Source: Colimorpha_A sp900556615
Lineage (GTDB): Bacteria > Bacillota > Clostridia > Oscillospirales > CAG-272
Reading direction: 5' to 3'
Assembly: GCA_963598415.1 (NCBI GenBank)
Contig: CAVBUH010000030.1
Location: 1 to 64,000 of the forward strand
Length of the DNA: 64,000 nt
Positions 17,115 through 24,897 of this stretch are shown piece after piece. Under the pieces are notes generated by a model. That model worked only from the letters and a program-made list of their open reading frames with translations. It was not told the origin of the DNA and ran no database searches. A program made the position numbers and the translations under genes. Every line of letters begins with the position of its first letter. The first letter of the stretch is position 1.

Positions 17115-18590
17115 TTATTCTGCAAGCTCGTCAAGATAGATATCAATCATAAGATCGACATACGACGAGATAGAAGAAAGAGCAGAACTGAATGTGAGAG
17201 CCTTTTTCCAGATTGTATCCTGTATTTTGTTTCGTATATCGCTTTGCCAAACGGTATCTCCGAGGTCAATGGTGCGCGTACTGCTGATCAGGTCAAGCAT
17301 TTCCTTGGCATCCGGATCGTTGGTATATCGGTTTTTAAGTGCTTGCTCGTAGTAAGCGTCATAAACATAGCTTTTGCTTTCGATAGCGAGTGCTTCCAAA
17401 ATGACGGAGGTCATATCGAGACGGGTGTTCGTATTGGGAACAACATAAAGCCATCCGTCGATTACTCTGGAATGGTATTCCTCCTGAGCTTCATCAAGCT
17501 TGGGATTGGGAACGACGCCGAAATCATCGGTCATATCATTAAGATTAGCAAGCTCATGAATGATTGAAACACGGTAAAGAGCGCTTCCGTTCCTGAAAAC
17601 CAAGGAGGCCTCGTCGCGGAAGTTTCCCTGCCCGAAATATTGCTCGGTAGGACGGAATTGGGTATCGTATATTACCATATCCTCATTAAAGTACCCGCCG
17701 ATCTTAGTCAGGAAATCGATAAAGCCTTCGTTTGAGGGAGCGGAGTAGATGGGATAGTCATTCTCGTCTTTTTCAATGGTAGAATATCCGGCTCCAATCC
17801 ACAGGGAAGGATATATCATGTCACTTTCTCCTACTATGCCGAGCTGATCATAATCATTATACAGACCGTCACTGTTCAGATCCTTTGTTGCCGCTTTTGC
17901 GGAGGAAAGCATTTTATCAATGGTCCATGTTCCCGCTTTGACCAGATCGTAGGGATTTTCAAGCTGATTGTCCTCAAGTATTCTCTTGTTGAAAATGGTG
18001 CAGTTTGTTTGTGCAAACATATTAAGGCACTCGGAGCTATAGGAGAAAAACTGAATTCCGTTTACCGTAAGAGCGTTGTTGACATCCTGTATATACCACG
18101 GCTGCGTGGTATCACAGTATTTAAGGCGGTCGGTTCGTGTGATGTATCCGTCAACTCCATAAGAAAACGCATCCCGCTGTATCAGCATATTGAGTTCGTA
18201 TTCGTCGCTGACTGCCGAGACATAATTTACGAATCTGCTTGAAAGTTCTTCCCAGCTGCTGACGGTATCTTCTTTAAACTCAATATCATAGCGTGATTCT
18301 ATTATGCGGTTTCTTTTGTATTGCGCGGCAAGAACCAGATTGGTGGTGTCTGCGTCCGCGTCAAAAGAGGTAGGCATCCCGCTGGAATCGTTTGATATAG
18401 TCAGAATACGGAATGTATAACCGTCGTAGGTGTCGTCGGGAAGATAGTCCGCCGTGTATTCATTGGTGTCGGAGCTTGGGGTACTGTCACTTGACGGTTT
18501 ATTTTTGTCCGGATCCTTTTGGCAGGAGAGAATTGCCGAACCGACAATTATCATAGCCAAAACAGACGATATGATTTTTACTGTTTTCAT
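17115..18590 (-). CDS. ABC-type extracellular solute-binding lipoprotein
   Basis: A 491-residue protein. Lipobox AILSC (cysteine near residue 23), Ser/Asp-rich linker, then a large carbohydrate-type binding domain (DYLPDDTYDGYTFRIL, LENPYDLVKAGTWTIDKM, DFGVVPNPKLDEAQEEYHSR). It is related to the binding protein at 3782-5260. GGAGGAAAATA precedes the ATG. It is the first gene of the operon ending at the 12122 terminator, so alpha-galactosides are a natural ligand guess. No permease or ATPase gene is in the operon. Confidence 0.88.
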   Translation of the reverse strand: MKTVKIISSVLAMIIVGSAILSCQKDPDKNKPSSDSTPSSDTNEYTADYLPDDTYDGYTFRILTISNDSSGMPTSFDADADTTNLVLAAQYKRNRIIESRYDIEFKEDTVSSWEELSSRFVNYVSAVSDEYELNMLIQRDAFSYGVDGYITRTDRLKYCDTTQPWYIQDVNNALTVNGIQFFSYSSECLNMFAQTNCTIFNKRILEDNQLENPYDLVKAGTWTIDKMLSSAKAATKDLNSDGLYNDYDQLGIVGESDMIYPSLWIGAGYSTIEKDENDYPIYSAPSNEGFIDFLTKIGGYFNEDMVIYDTQFRPTEQYFGQGNFRDEASLVFRNGSALYRVSIIHELANLNDMTDDFGVVPNPKLDEAQEEYHSRVIDGWLYVVPNTNTRLDMTSVILEALAIESKSYVYDAYYEQALKNRYTNDPDAKEMLDLISSTRTIDLGDTVWQSDIRNKIQDTIWKKALTFSSALSSISSYVDLMIDIYLDELAE

Positions 18591-18653
18591 TATTTTCCTC
18601 CTAATAATAATATTTGAAAGATGAATGCAACTTGTTTTTTTGGGAAAAGCAAC

Positions 18654-18671
18654 AATGTTTTATAAAACATT
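18654..18671. promoter_or_regulatory. 18-bp perfect palindrome, possible operator
   Basis: AATGTTTTATAAAACATT is its own reverse complement and lies about 65 bases upstream of the binding-protein start, between that gene and the AraC gene. A similar half (AATGTTGTTTATAAA) occurs near 18709. The placement suits an operator for the alpha-galactosidase operon; the binding protein is unknown. Confidence 0.4.
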
Positions 18672-18802
18672 AACAATAAATCAAATTTTATTCTTCCCTC
18701 AAATGTTGTTTATAAATATATAATAAATCAAAAAACATATTTTTTCAATGGCATAATATACTGTATTTCTTGATATATCCTACTGCAAATGCACAATGTA
18801 CA

Positions 18803-18836
18803 CAAAAAAGCCGCGTCTTCTTTGATGAAAACGCGG
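18803..18836 (-). terminator. Terminator after the AraC gene
   Basis: CCGCGT (18811-18816) pairs with ACGCGG (18831-18836); on the minus strand the stem is followed by six T. It lies 37 bases after the stop of the minus-strand AraC gene. Confidence 0.7.
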
Positions 18837-18872
18837 AAAGAACGAAACCTATATTGATCGGTATCGATTGTA

Positions 18873-19703
18873 TTACTTAATATCTTTGGGAAGAGAACGG
18901 TTAAGAGTTGTTAGCTGCTCTTTCTCTTTTTGATACTGTATTTTGTATGCGTTGGGAGACATGCCTACATAACGGTGAAACTGTCTTATAAAATGAGGGA
19001 GATTATCATATCCGAGTGAGCCTGCGATCTCACTGATCGATTTGCTGCTGTTTTCAAGAGCGCTGATAGCTGCGTCAAGTCTTGCACGGATAAGATCGTT
19101 TATCGGGGATATTCCGTAAAGATTTTTATATAGACTGAAAAATCTTGATTCACTGAGCCCAACCATCGACGCCATTTCATCGATGGTCCATTTATGCGCG
19201 AGCTCTGAAAAAATCTTGCTTCTGAGATTATAAAAACGTTCCTCTGTAGAGGAATCCACAGTAAGAGTATATTGTTTCTGACAGGCGCGCGCTAATTTCA
19301 GAAAAAGCTCGTCGGTTTTAATCGATAAAAGCTGTTTCCATTGCGGGCGGTGGGAGAAAAATTCATTTTCCATTTCGGATATGATATCGGTGATAAAGGA
19401 TGGATTGGAGGGATAATAAAGGGTATCGACAGACAGCCCGTATTTTGAAAATATTGGGGAAAGATCTCCTTCAAAATGCATCCAATCGTGCGTGAGAGGC
19501 ATATGGCTGACATAACGCTGCGGCGTGCCTATATTGTAAATAATACAAGCGTGGGGTTCTGTGGTAACCATTTTCTCGCCAAGAAGAAGCTCTACGCTGT
19601 TAAAAAAATGAAGCAGCGTATATTTAGGATATCCGAGCGGGCGGTTAATGACAAAGCCGGCTTTTTCAGGCCATTCATGGCGCAAGGTAACGATTTCTAC
19701 CAT
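18873..19703 (-). CDS. AraC family transcriptional regulator
   Basis: A 276-residue protein with a sensor region containing the pattern HACIIYNIGTPQRY...HDWMHFEG and a C-terminal AraC DNA-binding domain: WTIDEMASMVGLSESRFFSLYKNLYGISP, then KSISEIAGSLGYDNLPHFIRQFHRYVGMSP. The sensor pattern is that of raffinose/rhamnose-type AraC regulators. It lies directly upstream of and in the same direction as the alpha-galactosidase operon, but a terminator separates them, so it is probably transcribed separately and controls that operon. Confidence 0.9.
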   Translation of the reverse strand: MVEIVTLRHEWPEKAGFVINRPLGYPKYTLLHFFNSVELLLGEKMVTTEPHACIIYNIGTPQRYVSHMPLTHDWMHFEGDLSPIFSKYGLSVDTLYYPSNPSFITDIISEMENEFFSHRPQWKQLLSIKTDELFLKLARACQKQYTLTVDSSTEERFYNLRSKIFSELAHKWTIDEMASMVGLSESRFFSLYKNLYGISPINDLIRARLDAAISALENSSKSISEIAGSLGYDNLPHFIRQFHRYVGMSPNAYKIQYQKEKEQLTTLNRSLPKDIK

Positions 19704-19885
19704 AAAATTTCACAAACCTTTGTTTATATTTTCCCTGTGACCGATATATGTAAAAACGCCAAGCGGTATATTAGATGTCGGCGTGAGTTCGCTTTGGGCA
19801 ATGAACGTCGGAAGCTGCGCAGATGTTCGATATTGCGGGAGACGAAGATAGACTTTCTGCTGAGCCGTTTTGCGAATCTATGAAA

Positions 19886-19932
19886 AGAGCGGGGACAGAC
19901 TCGGTAATTCACGGAGCTGCCCCGGTCTTTCT
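19886..19932 (-). terminator. Terminator after the discoidin-like gene
   Basis: On the minus strand GGGGCAG (19917-19923) pairs with CTGTCCCC (19891-19898) and is followed by GCTCTTTTC. It is placed just after the discoidin-like gene. Confidence 0.55.
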
Positions 19933-19948
19933 GGATTTTTCAGATGCA

Positions 19949-20479
19949 TTAGGCGGGATAGAGTTTAATTTCGCTGGTTTCAATCCATGGAATAAAGGAG
20001 TCGTCTTTTTTGCAGAAATTTTCCTGAAGCTCAACGCGGATGTATTTTGCCTCGACAGGCTCGGAAAGGGTTATGCTCTGCCAGCCTTCTTCCATTACAA
20101 TGTCGAAATGGCAGATTTTTTTCCATGTAACATCGTCGATTTTATCTTCCTTGCGGCGGAGCTTAAGCGGTTCATCGGTTGTGCTTACATAAATATTGAT
20201 ATATTTTGCAAGCTCTTCCAGAATGCTGATGGTGATGCCGACATTTTTATAGATGGAGATTTTTCCGATTGTCTGGGTTTCCCCAAAGAAATCAAGAACG
20301 GCATTTGCCGTCGTTTCTGAATTTGCCCCCCACGTTCCTCCGTTTCTTTCCAGATCGTCGTTGATAAGATTGTTTACCCAAAAGGTGGGATCATTTTCGG
20401 TGACGTCTGCCCATAATACCCTTGTATAATAGGAGCCGTCTTTTCTTACTCCGACCGGAAGCAAAGCGTTGTTGATCAT
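19949..20479 (-). CDS. Discoidin (F5/8 type C)-like domain protein
   Basis: A 176-residue protein, apparently one galactose-binding-like beta-sandwich: NLINDDLERNGGTWGANSETTANAVLDFFGETQTIGKISIYKN, then INIYVSTTDEP, W..I..F and the ending EAKYIRVELQENF...IETSEIKLY (cited as separate blocks). The ending is the typical last strand of F5/8 C domains. There is no signal peptide, which is unusual for this fold. ATG 20479 has AGGAGG eight bases upstream; the longer frame lacks one. It probably binds a sugar or glycan. It sits divergently from nothing and upstream of the AraC gene. Confidence 0.72.
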   Translation of the reverse strand: MINNALLPVGVRKDGSYYTRVLWADVTENDPTFWVNNLINDDLERNGGTWGANSETTANAVLDFFGETQTIGKISIYKNVGITISILEELAKYINIYVSTTDEPLKLRRKEDKIDDVTWKKICHFDIVMEEGWQSITLSEPVEAKYIRVELQENFCKKDDSFIPWIETSEIKLYPA

Positions 20480-20715
20480 AGTTTTTCCTCCTGAACTGTT
20501 CTGATTTATTTTGAAGCTGTATTCGGTGCTATCGTACCGGTTGATTCCATTATAATTCAATAAATTTCAAATGTCAATAACTAATAGAAATTTCTGCTTT
20601 TACAAAAAGAAATATTTTGAAAACTTAGTTGACAAATTATGAAAAATATGATATTCTATGTTTGGAAAGGGTAATGTTATATTTTGCATCCGAGAGGTAT
20701 AGTAATGTTGATCAA

Positions 20716-20884
20716 TAAAGGGCATCTCTAAAACCTCACTGCCAAATTCAGCTTGACCTGTTTTCCGTCATTCGTCGCAAAAGTCCTTGTCAGATGGATA
20801 CGCTATCTGCGAAGTTTTTGTATAGACTGACGAAAGAATCTCTTTGTTGCCTATGAACATTGAATGATTAGAGGTGCCGTAAAG
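20716..20884. repeat. Family A MITE-like element, copy 1
   Basis: Begins ATAAAGGGCATCTCTAA and ends TTAGAGGTGCCGTAAAG, which are imperfect inverted repeats. Inside are GTCATTCGTC...GACTGACGAAA and TGTCAGATGG...CTATCTGCG, which let the whole 169 bp fold back. There is no coding frame. Three more copies occur in the window. Confidence 0.75.
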
Positions 20885-21070
20885 ATTCAGATAATCCTTT
20901 CAACAGTAAGCTGTATCTTTATTTACGCTGAACCCATTTATTGTATGTAGATTTGCTTGCTATGACATAACCTTATGAAAAGAACCTGTTTTGTCAATCT
21001 GGAAGAGAAGCAGCGTGAACTATAGGTTTAGCTTGTATGAGGTTCAACTTGTTTCATGCCCGAATTCTTG
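20885..21070. other. Short intergenic spacer between two repeats
   Basis: The 190 bases between a family A and a family B element contain no frame with a ribosome site and no recognisable structure. Confidence 0.4.
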
Positions 21071-21239
21071 TTAAGGCAATACCGCTGGGTGCATAGCTAA
21101 CGCCTTTATTGTGCATATGCTTGCCTCTATTCCGTCATATTTTACCGATTTCGTCGGCAGAGGAGCCGCTCCTGTCTCCTCAAATTGGTATTGTCCGGCG
21201 GCGCATCTGTGCAGCAATCATTGTGCGGCACTGCCTTAA
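21071..21239. repeat. Family B MITE-like element, copy 1
   Basis: Left end TTAAGGCAATACCGC, right end GCGGCACTGCCTTAA, imperfect inverted repeats. The interior TTTCGTCGGCAGAGGAGC and CTCAAATTGGTATTGTCC is shared with the other B copies. It lies immediately upstream of the DeoR gene. Confidence 0.75.
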
Positions 21240-21331
21240 ATCGGAAATGTTCCATTTTTGTTTTCTTCGGAAACGTAAGAGAATTTTATTACGGTTTGTG
21301 CCGCCGTTTGGGCGGCGGAATGGAGATTACT

Positions 21332-22129
21332 ATGATAGCAGAAGAACGCAGAGAGGCGCTTGTCGGTTTTCTCACCAAGAGTGAATATACCTCTCTGAAT
21401 ACGATTTTTTCCGCATTTCCCGAAATATCACCTTCCACGCTGAGAAGAGATCTTCAGGCGCTCACCTCTGAGGGGAGGGTTATACTTCTGCGCGGCGGCG
21501 CAAAGCTTCCCGATAGCAAGGATATGTATGACCTTCCGATTGATTCTAAGCTTCACATCCATACATTTGCGAAAAAAAAGATGTCGCTTTATGCGGCTTC
21601 TTTGATCCATGATTCCGATGTGGTATATCTGGATTCTTCTTCAAGTGTATATCCGATTATGCAGTTTATTACGGCAAAAGACGTAACCATTGTTACAACG
21701 GGGATTTATACGGTTCTGAGGGCAGTGAAGCTTGGATTTCGGTGCGTGACCATTGGGGGGACGGTAAGGGGAGATGTCGGCTCGATCGTCGGGAGCACGG
21801 CGGAGGAACAGTTGAGGAGCCTGCACTTTGACATTTCTTTTATGAGCTCGAACGGTCTGTCGGAGGCGCACGGTATCAGTACGCCTCATTCCGCGGAGGC
21901 GGCTAAAATGAAAATCGTAAAGAAAAACAGTGAAAAAACTTTTTTGCTTATGGACAGCAGTAAGGTGGGGGTAAGCTTTACCTATAAGGCGCTTGAGCTT
22001 GAGGAGGCTGATATTATTTCCGAATGCCATTGCGCTTTTGAAGAGAAATGCCGCTCTTTCCTTGTGCCGGATACTTATTTGGAGACTCAGAGCGAAGAGG
22101 AAGAGACTGCGGAGGGAGAAATGATATGA
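21332..22129 (+). CDS. DeoR family transcriptional regulator
   Basis: A 265-residue protein. The N-terminal helix-turn-helix (ERREALVGFLTKSEYTSLNTI then PSTLRRDLQALTSEGRVILLRGGA) is typical of DeoR. The C-terminal sugar-phosphate sensor has VVYLDSSSS, TTGIYTVLRAVKLG, TIGGTVRGDVGSIVGS and LLMDSSKVG. ATG 21332 has GGAG six bases upstream; the longer frame runs back into a family B repeat and is unlikely. It overlaps the ROK kinase by four bases, so both form one unit, probably controlled by a sugar phosphate. Confidence 0.92.
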   Translation: MIAEERREALVGFLTKSEYTSLNTIFSAFPEISPSTLRRDLQALTSEGRVILLRGGAKLPDSKDMYDLPIDSKLHIHTFAKKKMSLYAASLIHDSDVVYLDSSSSVYPIMQFITAKDVTIVTTGIYTVLRAVKLGFRCVTIGGTVRGDVGSIVGSTAEEQLRSLHFDISFMSSNGLSEAHGISTPHSAEAAKMKIVKKNSEKTFLLMDSSKVGVSFTYKALELEEADIISECHCAFEEKCRSFLVPDTYLETQSEEEETAEGEMI

Positions 22130-23067
22130 AGAATTGGTTAGGAGTTGAAATCGGCGGCACCAAGCAGCAAATCGGAATTATCGGAGAGAACGGAAAAATA
22201 CTGAAAGTGATTTCAGAGCGAGTAGAATTGAAGCGAGGTGCTCCCGACATATTGGATTGGATGAAGGAAAAAATCCCGACGCTTATGAAGGAATATGGCT
22301 TTGAGGGCATTGGAGTAGGCTTCGGAGGTGTTCTTGATACCAAAAGAGGGGCTTCGATATGCTCGGTACACGTTCCGGGGTGGAAGGACTTTCCTTTGAA
22401 GGGTTGGTTTGAAGAGGAGTTTTCCCGTCCCTGTACTGTGGTGAATGATACCGTTTGCGGGGGATATGCGGAGCTTCTTTACGGAAGCGGACGGGGGAAA
22501 AGAATTTTTGTGTATACCAATATAGGTACAGGCTGCGGCGGTTCGGTCTTTATAGACGGCAGAACCTTTGACGGTATCGGTTTCGGAGGAGCATATTTCG
22601 GTCAGACCTATGTTCCTGATAGAAAAACCGGCAAATGTGCAAGAATGGAAACGGTGTGCAGCGGGACGGGAGTCAGGGAAAGGCTGAGACGCGAGGGTTA
22701 TATTCCCGAAAGTTCATCTCTTTATTCCGAACGGCAGGAGGCGGGATTTAAGGAACTGTGCGAGGCGGCAAGAAAAGGAGATAGCTTTGCGCTGCATGAA
22801 ATTGACGAATGGGCAGAGAGCTATTCGTATGCTATGGCGAATATTCTTGCTGTTCTTTCTCCGGAGAGAATTTCTCTCGGGGGCGGAGCAGCAAATGACG
22901 CGGATCTTCTGCTTCCCTATATAAGAAAGCATACAGAGAGATTGGCTTTTCTTTCGTCTGACGGGAAGTATGATATAGTTGCTTGTGATTATCTTGATAA
23001 CGCGGTATTCACAGGGGCGGCGCTTTATGCCCGCGACGGTTTTAATCTGGTTGGCAATATAAGTTAA
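22126..23067 (+). CDS. ROK family sugar kinase
   Basis: A 313-residue protein. It starts MKNWLGVEIGGTKQQIGII (phosphate-1 motif of the actin-like fold), then VGFGGVLD, VVNDTVCGGYAELLYG, NIGTGCGGSVFIDG (ATP-binding) and ERISLGGGAAND. The usual ROK zinc signature (CxCGxxGCxE after GH) is not present at IGFGGAYFGQTYVPDRKTG, so this is a divergent member. It probably phosphorylates a hexose or amino sugar. ATG overlaps the DeoR stop (ATGATATGA). Its own stop TAA lies in the terminal TTAAGG of a family B repeat. Confidence 0.88.
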   Translation: MKNWLGVEIGGTKQQIGIIGENGKILKVISERVELKRGAPDILDWMKEKIPTLMKEYGFEGIGVGFGGVLDTKRGASICSVHVPGWKDFPLKGWFEEEFSRPCTVVNDTVCGGYAELLYGSGRGKRIFVYTNIGTGCGGSVFIDGRTFDGIGFGGAYFGQTYVPDRKTGKCARMETVCSGTGVRERLRREGYIPESSSLYSERQEAGFKELCEAARKGDSFALHEIDEWAESYSYAMANILAVLSPERISLGGGAANDADLLLPYIRKHTERLAFLSSDGKYDIVACDYLDNAVFTGAALYARDGFNLVGNIS

Positions 23068-23424
23068 GGCAACACCGCACAATTACCGGCAAACGCCTTG
23101 ACAGCACAGCTACTTGCATATTTTCCGACATTCGTCACAAAAAATAACGCAATAGGAGCCGCTATTGCTTGTATTTTTTGTGCGGGCTGTTGCGTTAAGC
23201 AACAAGCCCGGCATTTTCCCGGTCAGGAAACCGGGAAAATGCCGAATCGGGTGTTTATGACTGTATTTTCTTTGGATTATTATGAATTTAAATGGTCAAA
23301 ATTTCGGATTTCATCCGCAAAACCCGACTTCGTGGGGCTGTCGCACGTTAGTGCGGCTACTCCCTGAATCTCGAAAAATCTGACGGCACATCTGTACTGT
23401 CATAACTCGGTGGTACTGCCTTAA
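23064..23424. repeat. Family B element interrupted by a family C element
   Basis: Left end TTAAGGCAACACCGC, right end GGTGGTACTGCCTTAA. At 361 bp it is twice the normal size of a B element because a family C element (23184-23364) lies inside. The first bases overlap the ROK stop codon. Confidence 0.65.
23184..23364. repeat. Family C element, copy 1 (nested)
   Basis: Contains GGCTGTTGCGTTAAGCAACA, GGCATTTTCCCGG/CCGGGAAAATGCC, GACTGTATTTTCTTTGGATT, CGGATTTCATCCG and GGGCTGTCGCACGTTAGTGCG, each a small inverted repeat. Nearly identical copies lie at 57368 and, inverted, at 59699. Confidence 0.75.
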
Positions 23425-23597
23425 GGAAATACTCAAAATTCCGATGGCAGAGCTGCGCGGTTATCGTTTCCATCAAACGATACCAATTGAGGTGACAGGA
23501 GCTGCTCCTCTGCCGACGAAATTTGTAAAGTATGAGGAGAAACAGACAAAAAGATTGCCATCGAGGCGCAAGCCGTGAATCCGGTCTGCTGCCTTAA
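23421..23597. repeat. Family B element, inverted copy
   Basis: Starts TTAAGGAAATACTC and ends CCGGTCTGCTGCCTTAA; the interior ACGATACCAATTGAGG and CTCCTCTGCCGACGAAATTT is the reverse complement of the copy at 21071. It abuts the preceding B element, sharing TTAAGG. Confidence 0.7.
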
Positions 23598-23622
23598 TAT
23601 AAATTTGATGAGGTGTTGTTTT

Positions 23623-24354
23623 ATGAAAGAATTTAAGGATTTGAAGGAAAAGGGGTATGACGCCGCTTACGGCAAATACTGTGACCATACCGTTCTCAGA
23701 GCCTATACGGTTTCGGAGAAGGTAGTTGAGTTTTGCGAAGAGGCCAAGAAATATGACGCAGCCGCGGTCTGCGTGAATCCCGTTCATGTTGCGCTGGTGA
23801 AAAAATGTCTTGAGGGAAGTGGTGTGAAAACCGCTACCGTTATTGGCTTCCCTCTCGGTGCCAACAAGCCCTGTGTGAAGGCATATGAGGCTTCCGAGGC
23901 GATTGCCGACGGAGCAGACGAGGTCGATATGGTTATTAATATCGGTGCCCTCCGCGAAGGAAATGATGAATTGGTGCTTAACGATATAAAGGGCGTTGTT
24001 GCTGTCGCAAAAGGTAAAGCAAAGGTAAAGGTTATCATTGAGACCTGTTATCTCACGAACGAAGAAAAGGTACGTGCCTGCCGGCTGTCAATGGAAGCGG
24101 GGGCGGACTTTGTAAAGACATCCACAGGTATGGGAACCGGCGGCGCTACCGTTGAGGATATCAAGCTTATGAAGGAAACGGTAGGAGACAAGATGGAGGT
24201 GAAAGCCTCGGGAGGAGTGGACAACCGTGAAGTGGCATATAGGATGATAGAGGCGGGCGCGACTCGTCTCGGCTGCAGCCGGTTGCCGCAGATCGTTTCT
24301 GACGATATTTCTCTTGATTCTGCCTCAAAAAGGAATCAACCTCCGAAGTTTTAA
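23623..24354 (+). CDS. deoC: Deoxyribose-phosphate aldolase, copy 1
   Basis: About 243 residues. Class I aldolase motifs: CDHTVLRAYT near 20, VCVNPVHVALV, TVIGFPLGAN, DEVDMVINIGAL (proton-relay Asp), KVIIETCYLT, the Schiff-base Lys in ADFVKTSTGM and the second Lys in EVKASGGVDN. It cleaves 2-deoxyribose-5-phosphate to acetaldehyde and glyceraldehyde-3-phosphate. The phosphate-binding GTS motif near the C-terminus reads RLGCSRLPQI, and the last 20 residues are unlike DeoC; a family A repeat begins four bases after the stop. ATG 23623 follows GAGGTG. A second DeoC lies 4 kb downstream. Confidence 0.88.
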   Translation: MKEFKDLKEKGYDAAYGKYCDHTVLRAYTVSEKVVEFCEEAKKYDAAAVCVNPVHVALVKKCLEGSGVKTATVIGFPLGANKPCVKAYEASEAIADGADEVDMVINIGALREGNDELVLNDIKGVVAVAKGKAKVKVIIETCYLTNEEKVRACRLSMEAGADFVKTSTGMGTGGATVEDIKLMKETVGDKMEVKASGGVDNREVAYRMIEAGATRLGCSRLPQIVSDDISLDSASKRNQPPKF

Positions 24355-24357
24355 TGT

Positions 24358-24527
24358 ATAAAGGGCACCTCAAAAAATTCACTGCCCAAATCCGGCTCGA
24401 ACTGTTTTCCGTCATTCGTCACAAAAATTCTTGACAGATGGATACTCTGTCTGCGGAATTTTTGTTTAGACTGACGAAAAAATCTCTTTGCCGTCTATGT
24501 ACACTGAATTATTAGAGGTCCCCTAAA
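24358..24527. repeat. Family A MITE-like element, copy 2
   Basis: Begins ATAAAGGGCACCTCAAAAAA and ends TTAGAGGTCCCCTAAAG. The internal stems TCGTCACAAAAATTC/GGAATTTTTGTTTAGACTGACGA are the clearest in the family. It starts four bases after the deoC stop. Confidence 0.8.
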
Positions 24528-24558
24528 GCAATATTGTCTGTTTATAGCACGGAAACCT

Positions 24559-24630
24559 TTAAGGCAATACCGCCGAGGGTATGGCTGATGCCTTGACGGC
24601 GCATCTGTACCACCGGCGGTATTGTCTTTG
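24559..24630. repeat. Short family B element
   Basis: TTAAGGCAATACCGCCG at the left and CGGCGGTATTGTCTTTG at the right enclose only about 40 bases, including CTTGACGGCGCATCTGTA, which is also seen in long B copies. It looks like an internally deleted B element. Confidence 0.65.
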
Positions 24631-24810
24631 CGATTTGTTTTTTCTTGGGATAATTCTATGTCATGACGTTATTCTCAGATAAGGGAAACGTATATCGGAA
24701 TTTTGCGTCGAACACAGCTTAGATGTTTTTCGAACTGCTACCGTATTGTATGAGGCATCGCCTCGATTATTTGTCTGCCCGAGATATTCTGCTAATTTTT
24801 TTAAAACCTA

Positions 24811-24862
24811 TTGACAATTAGCAAAATAAATATTATAATCAATTTAGTGAAAGCGCTTTCAC
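24811..24862 (+). promoter_or_regulatory. Promoter and LacI-type operator upstream of the LacI gene
   Basis: A consensus promoter, TTGACA (24811-24816), 17-base spacer, TATAAT (24834-24839), is followed by the perfect 16-bp palindrome GTGAAAGCGCTTTCAC (24847-24862), which covers the expected transcription start. The palindrome has the central CG and the shape of LacI/CcpA-family operators. The simplest reading is autorepression by the gene downstream, with CcpA as an alternative binder. Confidence 0.88.
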
Positions 24863-24897
24863 AAATCAATCTGCCAAACGGGGGTTAAAAAGCAAAT

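Noticed and set aside
23098..23367. 89-codon frame within repeats
   Set aside because: It is a translation of the nested family C element; the same peptide pieces (NRVFMTVFSLDYYEF) appear at every C copy, so this is repeat sequence and not a gene.
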